Below are positions 45,647 to 54,094 of a stretch of 64,000 nt of DNA, one piece after another. The translations under genes and the position numbers were made by a program. The notes under the pieces are model-generated. The model was not told the origin of the DNA and did not search any database. It saw nothing but the letters and a program-made list of their open reading frames with translations. This DNA comes from Pseudomonadota bacterium. Lineage in GTDB: Bacteria; Desulfobacterota; Desulfobulbia; Desulfobulbales; Desulfocapsaceae. The DNA lies in NCBI GenBank assembly GCA_023412495.1, contig JAEYNP010000031.1, forward strand, positions 1 to 64,000, read 5' to 3'. Positions within the stretch are counted from its first letter, which is position 1. Each line of letters starts with the position of its first letter.

Positions 45647-48600
45647 TTACTCCAGCACCGAAAGTCCTGCATCCGGGATCTGATCGATCAGTTTCAGGAG
45701 CAGTCTCTTCGCCTCGGCATCGGAAAGCATATTCACCTTTTCCGTAGCCTGCTTCCGCACATGAGTGTCATATCCCTGCTTGACGAACGCCTCGACCACT
45801 TCGCGAAGCCTTCCATCCGTTAGCCAATGGTTCGGCGCGTCGCCCAATTTTCTGCTCAACCAATTGCTCAGTTCTCCGACACTGAACCCGATCTTTTGAT
45901 AACGCGCGGGTAGCACCCGTCTGAGAAATTTTTCACCCGCGGTGTCCACATCTATAAATGCACCCTCTTTTTCGAGTTCGCCATGCACGGCATGCAAGCG
46001 TTCCGCCGACACCCCTCTCGGATTCGCGACCGCATCGACGATGTTCTTGGCATCATCCACCGCCAAAACGCATTCGGCGGGCAGTGCGTGTTTGCGACTA
46101 CATTCCTCAGGAGACTCTGTGCCTGTGCGTTTACGCCACAGCGCCGCCACCTGCTTGGACACCAGCGTCCGGCTGTATTCCTCGATCTTTCCACGTCCTT
46201 GCGCCTTAAAACTCTGCTCATCGGCTCTCGCCGAATCCGATGGGAAGGCGTTGTAAAGCTCGCGACCTTCCGCGATCGCCATCGGCCAGATCTCGCCGAA
46301 AATTTCCAGCATTGCATTCAGTTGCCGGGTTTGCGCCACGTCGAAGAACACCTCACGGATGACCAGACCTTGCTGTGCCAGAATCTCTTCAAAGACTTTC
46401 ACGTCTTCGCCGGACAACAACGGCCTGCTGAGCAGTTCAAAGAAGCGCTGCAACGCCGGGTATTTCCTTGTCCAGAACTCCGTCGGCACCTTATTCTCAC
46501 CCAATACCGCGTTGCGCAAGCGGTTCAGCGCGTCATCGAAGCTCAAGTATCCCGAGGAGCCAACCAGCCCGCGAATGTGCTCGGCGCACAGCGTCTGCCG
46601 ATAAACCTCTTCCAGAACAGACTCGGCGTCGCCGCGTTTCCACAGCCAGCCGCTCGTCTCCCTAAAACGATTTTTGACCACTCTGCAATAGCTGTGCGAC
46701 GAATCGCCCATTCGTTCCGCCGCCGCTTTCAACTCCGGTTTGGCTTTGTCGACATACCGCTGGAATGCCTCCTCAAACACCATCGGCGTCATATACAAGG
46801 CCATCGCCCCCGCCAGCCCCGGCGTCGATAAAAGAATCCCGCCGATCTCCTTCACCTTGTTGCCGCGAGTTTCGGTGTCCCCTTTGGAACTGATGCTGTT
46901 CGCCGCACACAGCGCTTCGATGACTTTGCCCATCGTCTCCGCACTCGGATCGGCTTGTGCTCGGATATGATCCGGCATCACCCACAGCGGCACGCGCTGA
47001 GAAATTTGCTCCAGCCGTGTCCCGATCGCGTTAAGCGCCGCCTCCACCGTTCCGTCAGCAAGCTGACCGCTCCCGAAAATCACACTACCCTGTTCGATGA
47101 ACGTCTTTTCCTCTTTCGACAGGCGACAGATCAGCTTCTCGTTCTTGATGGCGTTAGCGCCGTCGTCTCTCACCACTGCCTCGATGATTTCCGCAAGCGT
47201 CGCTGCATCCAGTGCCTTGCTTGTCACGCTGTCTGTCCATTGCAGCTTGCGCTGTCCGGTTAACCATGTTTTCAGCACGAAGCCTAGCACGAAGGCCGAA
47301 TGCGGCACACACAGCAGCCCGAACGGCGGACGTTGCAAATCAATGTAAAGTTTGCGTATGGAACAGGTGTTGCCCGCGCCCACTGTATTGTCCTGCCAAT
47401 CCTTGCACTTATTCCGCAACTTAGTCAACGGATGGTTCGGATTCGCGTCGAACCATGCATCCTCGCCGGTGATGCCGTTCTTCTGCCACGTCATTACCAC
47501 GGCTTTCTGCGGTCCATAGCTTTTTGGATTGTTAGCAATGAACCTATCGAAATCCATGCCTGCCAATGCCCAACTCTGCAGTGCGTTCGGCGCAGCGAAC
47601 GCATTCATATTGAAGCCACAGAGATTGTCCGTATATGCCTCGAACGTCTGTTTCGTATAGCCGGTGAGCCAGTCTTTTTTCAACTGGCCCCACGTCACTT
47701 CTTCATTAAACGGTTCCCCGTTTGGATTGGGTTTGTACACTATGAGTTTGGCCGCTGTTGTCACTTTGGAATACCATGCCGCCTTGGCGCTGCTGACCTG
47801 CGTCTCGAACACCTTCTTGCTCGCGCTGTCGCTTGCCAATGCGAGACGGGCACTGTTCTCCGTGAAGTTTTCCCATGCTTTCGCGTTATCGCGACAAAAG
47901 CTAATCTCCGGCAGAGTCACGAACAGCATCCGGTGATCTTTGAACTGTTTCGCCAATTCCTTTGCCTTGTCAGGAATGCGCAATTGTTCCTGCTCGTCCC
48001 GAGCTAGAATAAACTGCACAAGCACTCGGTTCCCATTGTCACTGAAAGACTCGCGTCTCGCGATGCTTGACGCCGAAAGACCGATACCCGCCGCGCGCAC
48101 ATCAAAACGACTTCCATAGTTGACACCTTTCAATTGCTTAACCAACTCCGTCTCGGTGTCTTTAAGCACGAGATCGCTAAACTTGCCATCTAACGCCGCT
48201 TTTTTCTCCTCGATCTCTTTCGTGTCCGATCGGTCACGGAAACGTTCGCAACGCCCGTTCACAATTGTGAAACAGTGTTTCTGATGCAGGTTGCGCAAAA
48301 TCATGTCCACGCTCAAAAGAGCACCGTCACCCTCGAAACTGCGTTGGATATTTTCCACCGTCGCTCTCAGCAGCGGATGACCATCCCCCTGCATCTGTTC
48401 AATCAAGCCAAACAGCAACACCGCCTTGAACACGCGCCTCTCGTCCGGCTGCAAATCATTTTCGCGACGTGCGTATTCCGCACGCGCTTCTTGCACGGCT
48501 TGCCCGGTTCCAAGATCGTCCCGTTCCACGAAATACCGCCACAAATGATCTACCGTCAGGAACTGATAATCGCGTTTATCCAGCCCGCCTTTTTCAATGA

Positions 48601-49813
48601 ACGCCCTGAACTCCTCGCCGTTCAGGAACTCGAACATACTCCGTTGGTTAGATCCGATCGCCACCGACAAGTGTTTCAGCAGGAACGCCGCCATCGGATG
48701 CAGCGGCAGGATACCCTTGAAATCCGCCGGATCGATGCCCGCCTTATGGACAACCATATAGTTTTCGGCAACGCGGTTCACGCTGTGCCATAGTACGTCG
48801 CGCTCTTGCCTCCACTCCGCTGCCTTCTCCGGTTTATCAACGAATGCGTCTGCCGCCAGTTTCAGTGCGGTCTCGTTCGGCAGGTCAAGCCGTTTGAAAG
48901 TGAACCGGTCGTTCGCTTTCTTCGCGCTTTCGGAGCCCGCCGCCACATACGACGAAATTTCCGTGTGCGTCACCGGCACGAAATAAAACCGCCCCTGCTG
49001 TGCGGCCTCCGCCAACTGTTCCAGCGTCTTTAATGCTGCGCGGTTGCGATCCATGAACGCTGAGAACTCGTCCCAGATATAGATCAGCTGAGTAACTCCG
49101 TTCGCTTTCAAGGATGCGTCCACCCAATCGAGGAACTCTTCCGCGCTCAAACCCAGATAGATATGCCGTGCCTCCAGCACCAGCATCACGTCGCTGACCA
49201 GTCCCGCATCCAGATTCGTTTCCCGCAGTTTCTTCTCCAGCGCATCCGCTGTCTTAATACCTGGGTTAAGGTGCGAGAGCCGCGCCTGCATCTCGTCGCG
49301 CTTTGCGAAGAAATGCGGCTCTTCCTGCCGGATGCGCTCAATGACCTCATCCAACTTGCCTTTCAACGGAATCGTGTGTCCTCTCGTCTCCAGTGCCTTC
49401 GTGATACCACGCTGCAAGCGCATCAGGAATTGGTTCTTCGCGTCAACGTCGTCCGCGTTCACATCATAGACTACTAGCACTTTTTCTCCACGTCGCGCCA
49501 GCAACCCTTTGCGCACGGGGTCTGGTATCTGCGCCATACGCAAATCCAGCCACTTCAGGACGCGCGCCTCATCATCCGTGAACAGTTTTTGGAGAACCAG
49601 CGACGCGAAGCTTTTGCCCGTGCCATACGCGCCAGTAATCCACAGCGTCTTGTTCCCGCCCTCTAAGCTTTTGAGCAGGTTCCGCAAAATTTCCACGAAC
49701 GAATCATGCGGATAAAACCCCAGCCAGGTCTCGGGCGTCTTGTTTATATCCACCAAAGTCATGTACGACACGAAATCAGGGCTGATCCCGAAATAGTCCT
49801 TGTAGAAAGTCAT
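45647..49813 (-). CDS. brxC: BREX P-loop ATPase BrxC
   Basis: Large ATPase of 1388 aa. The N-terminal part has Walker A GAYGTGKS at 61-68 in a LWITGAYGTGKSFASLVL strand-loop-helix, and a Walker B-like IYIWDEFSAFM near residue 250. The rest is the long helical region typical of the DUF499/BrxC family. Start MTFYKDYFGI is 37 bases after brxP. It is a core component in most BREX systems. The size is in the normal range of 1100-1400 aa. Confidence 0.88.
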   Translation of the reverse strand: MTFYKDYFGISPDFVSYMTLVDINKTPETWLGFYPHDSFVEILRNLLKSLEGGNKTLWITGAYGTGKSFASLVLQKLFTDDEARVLKWLDLRMAQIPDPVRKGLLARRGEKVLVVYDVNADDVDAKNQFLMRLQRGITKALETRGHTIPLKGKLDEVIERIRQEEPHFFAKRDEMQARLSHLNPGIKTADALEKKLRETNLDAGLVSDVMLVLEARHIYLGLSAEEFLDWVDASLKANGVTQLIYIWDEFSAFMDRNRAALKTLEQLAEAAQQGRFYFVPVTHTEISSYVAAGSESAKKANDRFTFKRLDLPNETALKLAADAFVDKPEKAAEWRQERDVLWHSVNRVAENYMVVHKAGIDPADFKGILPLHPMAAFLLKHLSVAIGSNQRSMFEFLNGEEFRAFIEKGGLDKRDYQFLTVDHLWRYFVERDDLGTGQAVQEARAEYARRENDLQPDERRVFKAVLLFGLIEQMQGDGHPLLRATVENIQRSFEGDGALLSVDMILRNLHQKHCFTIVNGRCERFRDRSDTKEIEEKKAALDGKFSDLVLKDTETELVKQLKGVNYGSRFDVRAAGIGLSASSIARRESFSDNGNRVLVQFILARDEQEQLRIPDKAKELAKQFKDHRMLFVTLPEISFCRDNAKAWENFTENSARLALASDSASKKVFETQVSSAKAAWYSKVTTAAKLIVYKPNPNGEPFNEEVTWGQLKKDWLTGYTKQTFEAYTDNLCGFNMNAFAAPNALQSWALAGMDFDRFIANNPKSYGPQKAVVMTWQKNGITGEDAWFDANPNHPLTKLRNKCKDWQDNTVGAGNTCSIRKLYIDLQRPPFGLLCVPHSAFVLGFVLKTWLTGQRKLQWTDSVTSKALDAATLAEIIEAVVRDDGANAIKNEKLICRLSKEEKTFIEQGSVIFGSGQLADGTVEAALNAIGTRLEQISQRVPLWVMPDHIRAQADPSAETMGKVIEALCAANSISSKGDTETRGNKVKEIGGILLSTPGLAGAMALYMTPMVFEEAFQRYVDKAKPELKAAAERMGDSSHSYCRVVKNRFRETSGWLWKRGDAESVLEEVYRQTLCAEHIRGLVGSSGYLSFDDALNRLRNAVLGENKVPTEFWTRKYPALQRFFELLSRPLLSGEDVKVFEEILAQQGLVIREVFFDVAQTRQLNAMLEIFGEIWPMAIAEGRELYNAFPSDSARADEQSFKAQGRGKIEEYSRTLVSKQVAALWRKRTGTESPEECSRKHALPAECVLAVDDAKNIVDAVANPRGVSAERLHAVHGELEKEGAFIDVDTAGEKFLRRVLPARYQKIGFSVGELSNWLSRKLGDAPNHWLTDGRLREVVEAFVKQGYDTHVRKQATEKVNMLSDAEAKRLLLKLIDQIPDAGLSVLE

Positions 49814-49850
49814 TTTCTACCCCTCTAAAATCTGTTGATCCATCCGTGAT

Positions 49851-52211
49851 TCAGTGCTTTTCTAATATGAGAGTCACCACATCGTCCCAAGTCTTTGTTT
49901 CCGGAAACACCCTTACCTCGTCCAGACCCAGCGTAAAGCTGCACGCGATGAAGTCTGGATACAGCGCCGCCAGCCCCATGCATTCTTTCTTGAACTCTTC
50001 CGTCGGGATGCCGAACGCCGCCAATGGCGACACAACCTCCGAGTCGAACTCCGCCGCCATCATCTGCCGCACCGTGAACGCACCGCGCCCAGCCTTCTCC
50101 GCCATCACATAAAGCCCGTAAAGAACTACCAGCGGTTCCACCAAACGAGACCGGCGCGTGAGCTTTTCAACAGCTCTGCCCTTCATTTCGGTTTCAATCA
50201 ACGCACTGCTTCCTTCGCCAAGCGGAGAAGCCTTAACCAGTTGGCAAAGCGACTGTAACGCCCCCCTCCTCACTGATGCCGACGCAACTGATTGAGCAAG
50301 CCTTTCATCAATCAGCTTCATCGGGTATCCGGTGTCAAAATCTGTATTGCAGACATACCATTTCACAAGCGGGGAAGTATTTGCTAGACGGAACCACAGC
50401 AATTGCCAAAGCAGCAAGTCGCTGAAACCACGACTCTTCCCAATTTCTAAAAGCAGCGTTGTGGTTATAGCCGTTGAATCTCCAATCAACCCTGCCTCGC
50501 GGAACCACGTCACGGCTGACGGAACCATCCGGTTACCCAGAGCAGTTGTCTGACGGAAATTTGCGCCCTCATTCGCCAGAACTTCAATCCATTCAGGTTT
50601 CAGCCCAAAAGTCATGTACTTGTTGATACCGCTGATGTTCATTGTCTTTGCTCCTGCATATCGTTTTGAGTAATACCGCCAACAGCCATCGTCAGGCGCA
50701 AAACATCTCATGCAATGGACGCACGTTCCTTCATCAATAAAGACCTTCATATTGCCGCTACAAGCATCTTTCCCAAACTGCAACGCGCCTGTCGGGCATT
50801 CAGCCTCGCAACTGTTGCATCCTGTGCAGGAAATAGCCTTGTGGACGGCGTATACCAGCCATTTGGAAACGTGCTTGTCGGCTTTACCGTTTGTCCAGAC
50901 ACATTCTAACAACCCTCTCTGTCCGTCTTTGCGGAATGACAACTCCGCGCCTTCAATTTTTCCAATAGCCTTGAGCCATTCCATCAAATCCTGCTCTGCT
51001 TCAATTGGAAATTCACAAATTATTCGATCACTTTTGCGTTCCACTCCCGGTTCCGCAATGACTTGTTTCAAAGATACGCCACTTTTCCGTGCATACCAGC
51101 CGCCTTCGTAAACGAACGCATCCGCGTCTTCTTCAGAAGAAAACTCACGATCAATCGTATCGCGCACCGCGTCAGCAAACGGCGCGACTGCCTCATGATA
51201 ATTCATCCGTATCAAATCATTCTGACGGTCGGTGGACATCGGACACATCAGGCATCCCACGCGGGGTACCCCTTTTCGGTACGCCTCGTTAAGAACCAGA
51301 TCATGCTCAAAAATGTAAAGCCACAGTTCATGCGCGGACCACGCCAAAATCGGCATGGCGTTCACCTGTGATTGGCTTTTTAAACCATCTCCAATATCGT
51401 TGTATTCTGAACGCCTTTGACTCTCCTCACTACGTACCCCGACAAATGCTAGCGTTTTGATAGACGTTTTTCCGAGCCATTCCTTGAGCGCCAGTATTGC
51501 GGGAGTGCTCTTGTGGACGGAACAGCACCAACGTAGCGCTTGCGACGGGGGTCCAAAGAGTCGCCAGTTTTCCAATGCGGGAGTCTTGGCGGAGACCTTT
51601 AAAAACGCGCGGCCTTCATAGCGACTTTGGATTTCTTCCCAAACGCGGTAGGTATCCGGCAGTTCCATATCCGTATCACTGAAAACAACCGGTACGTCCA
51701 ACGGTAGAACCTTATGGCAAAGGTCGAGCAAAACCACCGAGTCCTTGCCGCCGCTGAAGCCAATATAGATCGCATTGCATTTTCCCGCGTAGGCGTCGTA
51801 CATCTCCTTGATTCGCTTGAGCGTATCCGCTACCAACGCGGCCATGATGTCTCGGTTTTCGGCTACCAACGCCTCGACATCAACCGGAACCAGCTTGAAT
51901 TTTTTTCGTGACATCGCACCTTCGGGCGAGCCTTCCTTCCCGCATAATACACCCTTCCATTCGATGTCCAGTGGCTCACCGCAACGTTTTTTATAAAGTC
52001 TCGCGATTTCTTCGCCGCGATACAGATACACGTTCTGCTTCGCCCAAATGAGCGGGCGCCGTTCTGCCGAATCGAACGCCAACCGTGCCTCCAACCCTGT
52101 GAACGTCAGTTCCTCCGCAAAGACTGGGCGGATTTCGCACGCCACGAATTTCCCTGCCAGCGTCGTTAAGCGATACCTACCTGTACGTTTGTCCCACTCG
52201 TAACTATACAT
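49851..52211 (-). CDS. brxP: BrxP: PAPS-reductase, ferredoxin and DUF4007 fusion
   Basis: 786 aa. Residues 1-110 are an unassigned N-terminal domain. The PAPS-reductase/adenine-nucleotide-alpha-hydrolase domain has SGGKDS at 153-158, and CC at 229-230 with CLMCP at 320-324, a cluster-type cysteine set also found in DndC. A ferredoxin insert follows (CTGCNSCEAECP 462-473, then CVHCMRC 497-503). The C-terminal 260 residues are DUF4007 (KYMTFGLKPEWIEVL). It starts eight bases inside the upstream gene. BrxP marks type 4 BREX. A role in sulphur-based DNA modification, as for DndC, is inferred. Confidence 0.88.
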   Translation of the reverse strand: MYSYEWDKRTGRYRLTTLAGKFVACEIRPVFAEELTFTGLEARLAFDSAERRPLIWAKQNVYLYRGEEIARLYKKRCGEPLDIEWKGVLCGKEGSPEGAMSRKKFKLVPVDVEALVAENRDIMAALVADTLKRIKEMYDAYAGKCNAIYIGFSGGKDSVVLLDLCHKVLPLDVPVVFSDTDMELPDTYRVWEEIQSRYEGRAFLKVSAKTPALENWRLFGPPSQALRWCCSVHKSTPAILALKEWLGKTSIKTLAFVGVRSEESQRRSEYNDIGDGLKSQSQVNAMPILAWSAHELWLYIFEHDLVLNEAYRKGVPRVGCLMCPMSTDRQNDLIRMNYHEAVAPFADAVRDTIDREFSSEEDADAFVYEGGWYARKSGVSLKQVIAEPGVERKSDRIICEFPIEAEQDLMEWLKAIGKIEGAELSFRKDGQRGLLECVWTNGKADKHVSKWLVYAVHKAISCTGCNSCEAECPTGALQFGKDACSGNMKVFIDEGTCVHCMRCFAPDDGCWRYYSKRYAGAKTMNISGINKYMTFGLKPEWIEVLANEGANFRQTTALGNRMVPSAVTWFREAGLIGDSTAITTTLLLEIGKSRGFSDLLLWQLLWFRLANTSPLVKWYVCNTDFDTGYPMKLIDERLAQSVASASVRRGALQSLCQLVKASPLGEGSSALIETEMKGRAVEKLTRRSRLVEPLVVLYGLYVMAEKAGRGAFTVRQMMAAEFDSEVVSPLAAFGIPTEEFKKECMGLAALYPDFIACSFTLGLDEVRVFPETKTWDDVVTLILEKH

Positions 52212-53628
52212 GCGTGCCGCCCTCCGGCACGATGCCGTTCAGTTTGCAAACCTTGAAATATAAATGGTATTTTGAAATCATGCCTTTCATGGTGGAAACA
52301 GCATATCCCGACTCCCATGCAATCTGTTCCACCCTTTCTCCTTTTTCCACGCGTCGCACCCACTCCGCTACACGCGGATTAGTGCCAGCACTTCTGAACC
52401 CCCGCCAAGTCGTTGGCGACAACGGCCGCCCCTCTAAGCCGATGATAGCGCTTTCCGACCCCCGCGCCTCAACGGGTGGCAGCATCTCCACTGCCTGATA
52501 TTCGTCTTGTTCGCCCGCCCGCTCCAGCCGCAACCGTCGGCCCCACAATGTTTCTCCTTCGTAGCTAAAATGGCAAAAACCATTTGCAGAAGACACACCC
52601 AGCAAGTGACTCGCCAATATCGAAATCGCCCATGCCTTCCCGTCATATTCGACTTGATTGAAGTCATCCAGCACAACACAAGAGATATGGCGGTTCTTTG
52701 TGAAAACCAGTTCCGCGCCAACCGGCACATCAAGGTTACGGAAGCGTGTATTCGGACTACGCATACGCTTGCCCGGCTCGGACAAGTCATTTTCTCTTAC
52801 GCAAAGTTTCTTCTTATTAGGAAAGACATTGTTCTCACCTTGGTAGTGTTTCGCGCAGACGCGTATGAAGGTGTCGTTATCCAGAAGAGCGTATTCCTCG
52901 CGTAAACGGGTACGGTAGAACAAATTCAAGGCGAACTCAAGTTTTGCAGTGGACACTTTCTCTTTCAGCGCTACCAGCGTATCGACAATGGTGGTCAGTT
53001 TCTCTGAGAAATCCTCCGGCAGAGTAATCGACTCAGTACTTCGCCAGCAAGGCACACCACCGATTTCCACCTCATGGACTTCCGGAAGGAAGTGTACACG
53101 GATGCCCTCCAACGCCTCAGCGGTCAGGTGTGGCATCGCCTGTTCGATTTCATTGAAAGTCAAGTTGCCGTCTGCCTCTTCAAGCCATCCGGCAATCGTT
53201 TCCGAGAGTGCCGCCAGACTATTATCCAGATTAGAAAACGGGGGTAGGAAACAAAAATGACCTCCCTTCCCCCACACTGCCATCGTGTATCCTAAATGCC
53301 GCAGAAAAGCTGCGCAGTCTTCCGTAGTGGTAATATGGCGGAGAAAATTGCAAAAATCGTTATACAACCGTTCGACCGAAAAGCAACCGTGTTCCATTAC
53401 CCATTCCATCGCCTGCCCTTCGAACGCCAACCGAGACTCATCGTCCAGAATCATCTCGCGTGAAAACCACAGCCCGCTCCTCAATTGGAACATCGCGGCT
53501 TTCAGGTCTTCTATCTCCCGATCCTCAAACGGAACTTTCCGCCGTAACAGCCGCACTGCCATCGGATCGAACGACACACCATTGGGACATTCCCTCGCCA
53601 ATGCGGCCAAAAGCCCAGCAGTCGTCAT
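52204..53628 (-). CDS. unknown protein at the head of the BREX operon
   Basis: About 474 aa from the ATG at 53628 (GGAGG at 5-base spacing). It overlaps the upstream small ORF by ATGA and brxP by eight bases. N-terminal 150 residues are helical. The middle has ELVFTKNRHISCVVLDDFN, a beta-rich stretch. The last 70 residues (TNPRVAEWVRRVEKGERVEQIAWESGYAVSTMKGMISKYHLYF) hold a helix-turn-helix-like element, cited by its ends, where IAWESGYAVSTMKGMI fits a DNA-recognition helix. No family was recognised. Its place suggests a target-recognition or regulatory role. Confidence 0.7.
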   Translation of the reverse strand: MTTAGLLAALARECPNGVSFDPMAVRLLRRKVPFEDREIEDLKAAMFQLRSGLWFSREMILDDESRLAFEGQAMEWVMEHGCFSVERLYNDFCNFLRHITTTEDCAAFLRHLGYTMAVWGKGGHFCFLPPFSNLDNSLAALSETIAGWLEEADGNLTFNEIEQAMPHLTAEALEGIRVHFLPEVHEVEIGGVPCWRSTESITLPEDFSEKLTTIVDTLVALKEKVSTAKLEFALNLFYRTRLREEYALLDNDTFIRVCAKHYQGENNVFPNKKKLCVRENDLSEPGKRMRSPNTRFRNLDVPVGAELVFTKNRHISCVVLDDFNQVEYDGKAWAISILASHLLGVSSANGFCHFSYEGETLWGRRLRLERAGEQDEYQAVEMLPPVEARGSESAIIGLEGRPLSPTTWRGFRSAGTNPRVAEWVRRVEKGERVEQIAWESGYAVSTMKGMISKYHLYFKVCKLNGIVPEGGTHV

Positions 53629-53864
53629 GCCGCCCTCCATTCATGGGTCAGAAACCAAGCAATCTCTTTAAGCTTTTCGGTCCGACAGGCGGCAAAGTGC
53701 ATGGAATAAAGGATGATCCGCGTGTCCTTGAACGAGTTGGGAAAGCCTATGAGCTGCCTTCGGACTCTTTGTTTCTTCAAACATGCCGTTTCTTCCTTCT
53801 TCCGTTCCTTGACCATTTTCTTCGTTTCTTGTTTCTTCGGATACAGCACAGGCATTCTTGCCAT
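53625..53864 (-). CDS. small Lys-rich protein coupled to the BREX operon
   Basis: 79 aa from the ATG at 53864; the frame is open back to a GTG at 53993. The stop codon overlaps the next ATG (ATGA), which supports translation. Residues 9-40 are very basic (KKQETKKMVKERKKEE, then TACLKKQRVRRQ), the rest hydrophobic and neutral (KDTRIILYSMHFAACRTEKLKEIAWFL). The basic part resembles the mini-ORF at 55921-56028. No family was recognised. Nucleic-acid binding is possible. Confidence 0.5.
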   Translation of the reverse strand: MARMPVLYPKKQETKKMVKERKKEETACLKKQRVRRQLIGFPNSFKDTRIILYSMHFAACRTEKLKEIAWFLTHEWRAA

Positions 53865-54040
53865 TATTACTTCGCTACAGTCCGTTGTGTTTCCGAACAT
53901 TGACCGCCTTCCACTCAAGAAGAGGCTGTTTTTCAATGTTCTGCAATGTGTGATCGGCGGTCCTCCGTACTGGGACCTATGCTGAAGGCTCACTTCTTTC
54001 TTTGTTAATTAAATAAAAATATCAGTACTTCACATGATAT

Positions 54041-54091
54041 ATTCTTTGCTATTCTTTGCTAAATTTATTAGCAGTTCGCTCGTTTAGCAAA
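54041..54091. promoter_or_regulatory. direct and inverted repeats in the BREX promoter region
   Basis: ATTCTTTGCT occurs twice in tandem (54041-54050 and 54051-54060). TTTGCTAAA (54055-54063) pairs with TTTAGCAAA (54083-54091). The site lies in AT-rich DNA between the AlbA-domain gene and the start of the BREX operon. It may be the operator for a repressor of the operon. Confidence 0.45.
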
Positions 54092-54094
54092 ACC

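Noticed and set aside
45983..46831. Open frame on the plus strand within brxC
   Set aside because: Antisense to a continuous, well-supported BrxC frame; no ribosome site and no recognisable motifs.
49851..52211. A Dnd phosphorothioation system
   Set aside because: A PAPS-reductase gene is present but dndA, dndB, dndD and dndE partners are absent, and brxC, pglZ and brxL are next to it, which points to type 4 BREX.
42055..53628. Type 1 BREX
   Set aside because: No pglX methyltransferase, brxA or brxB was found, and brxP is diagnostic of type 4.
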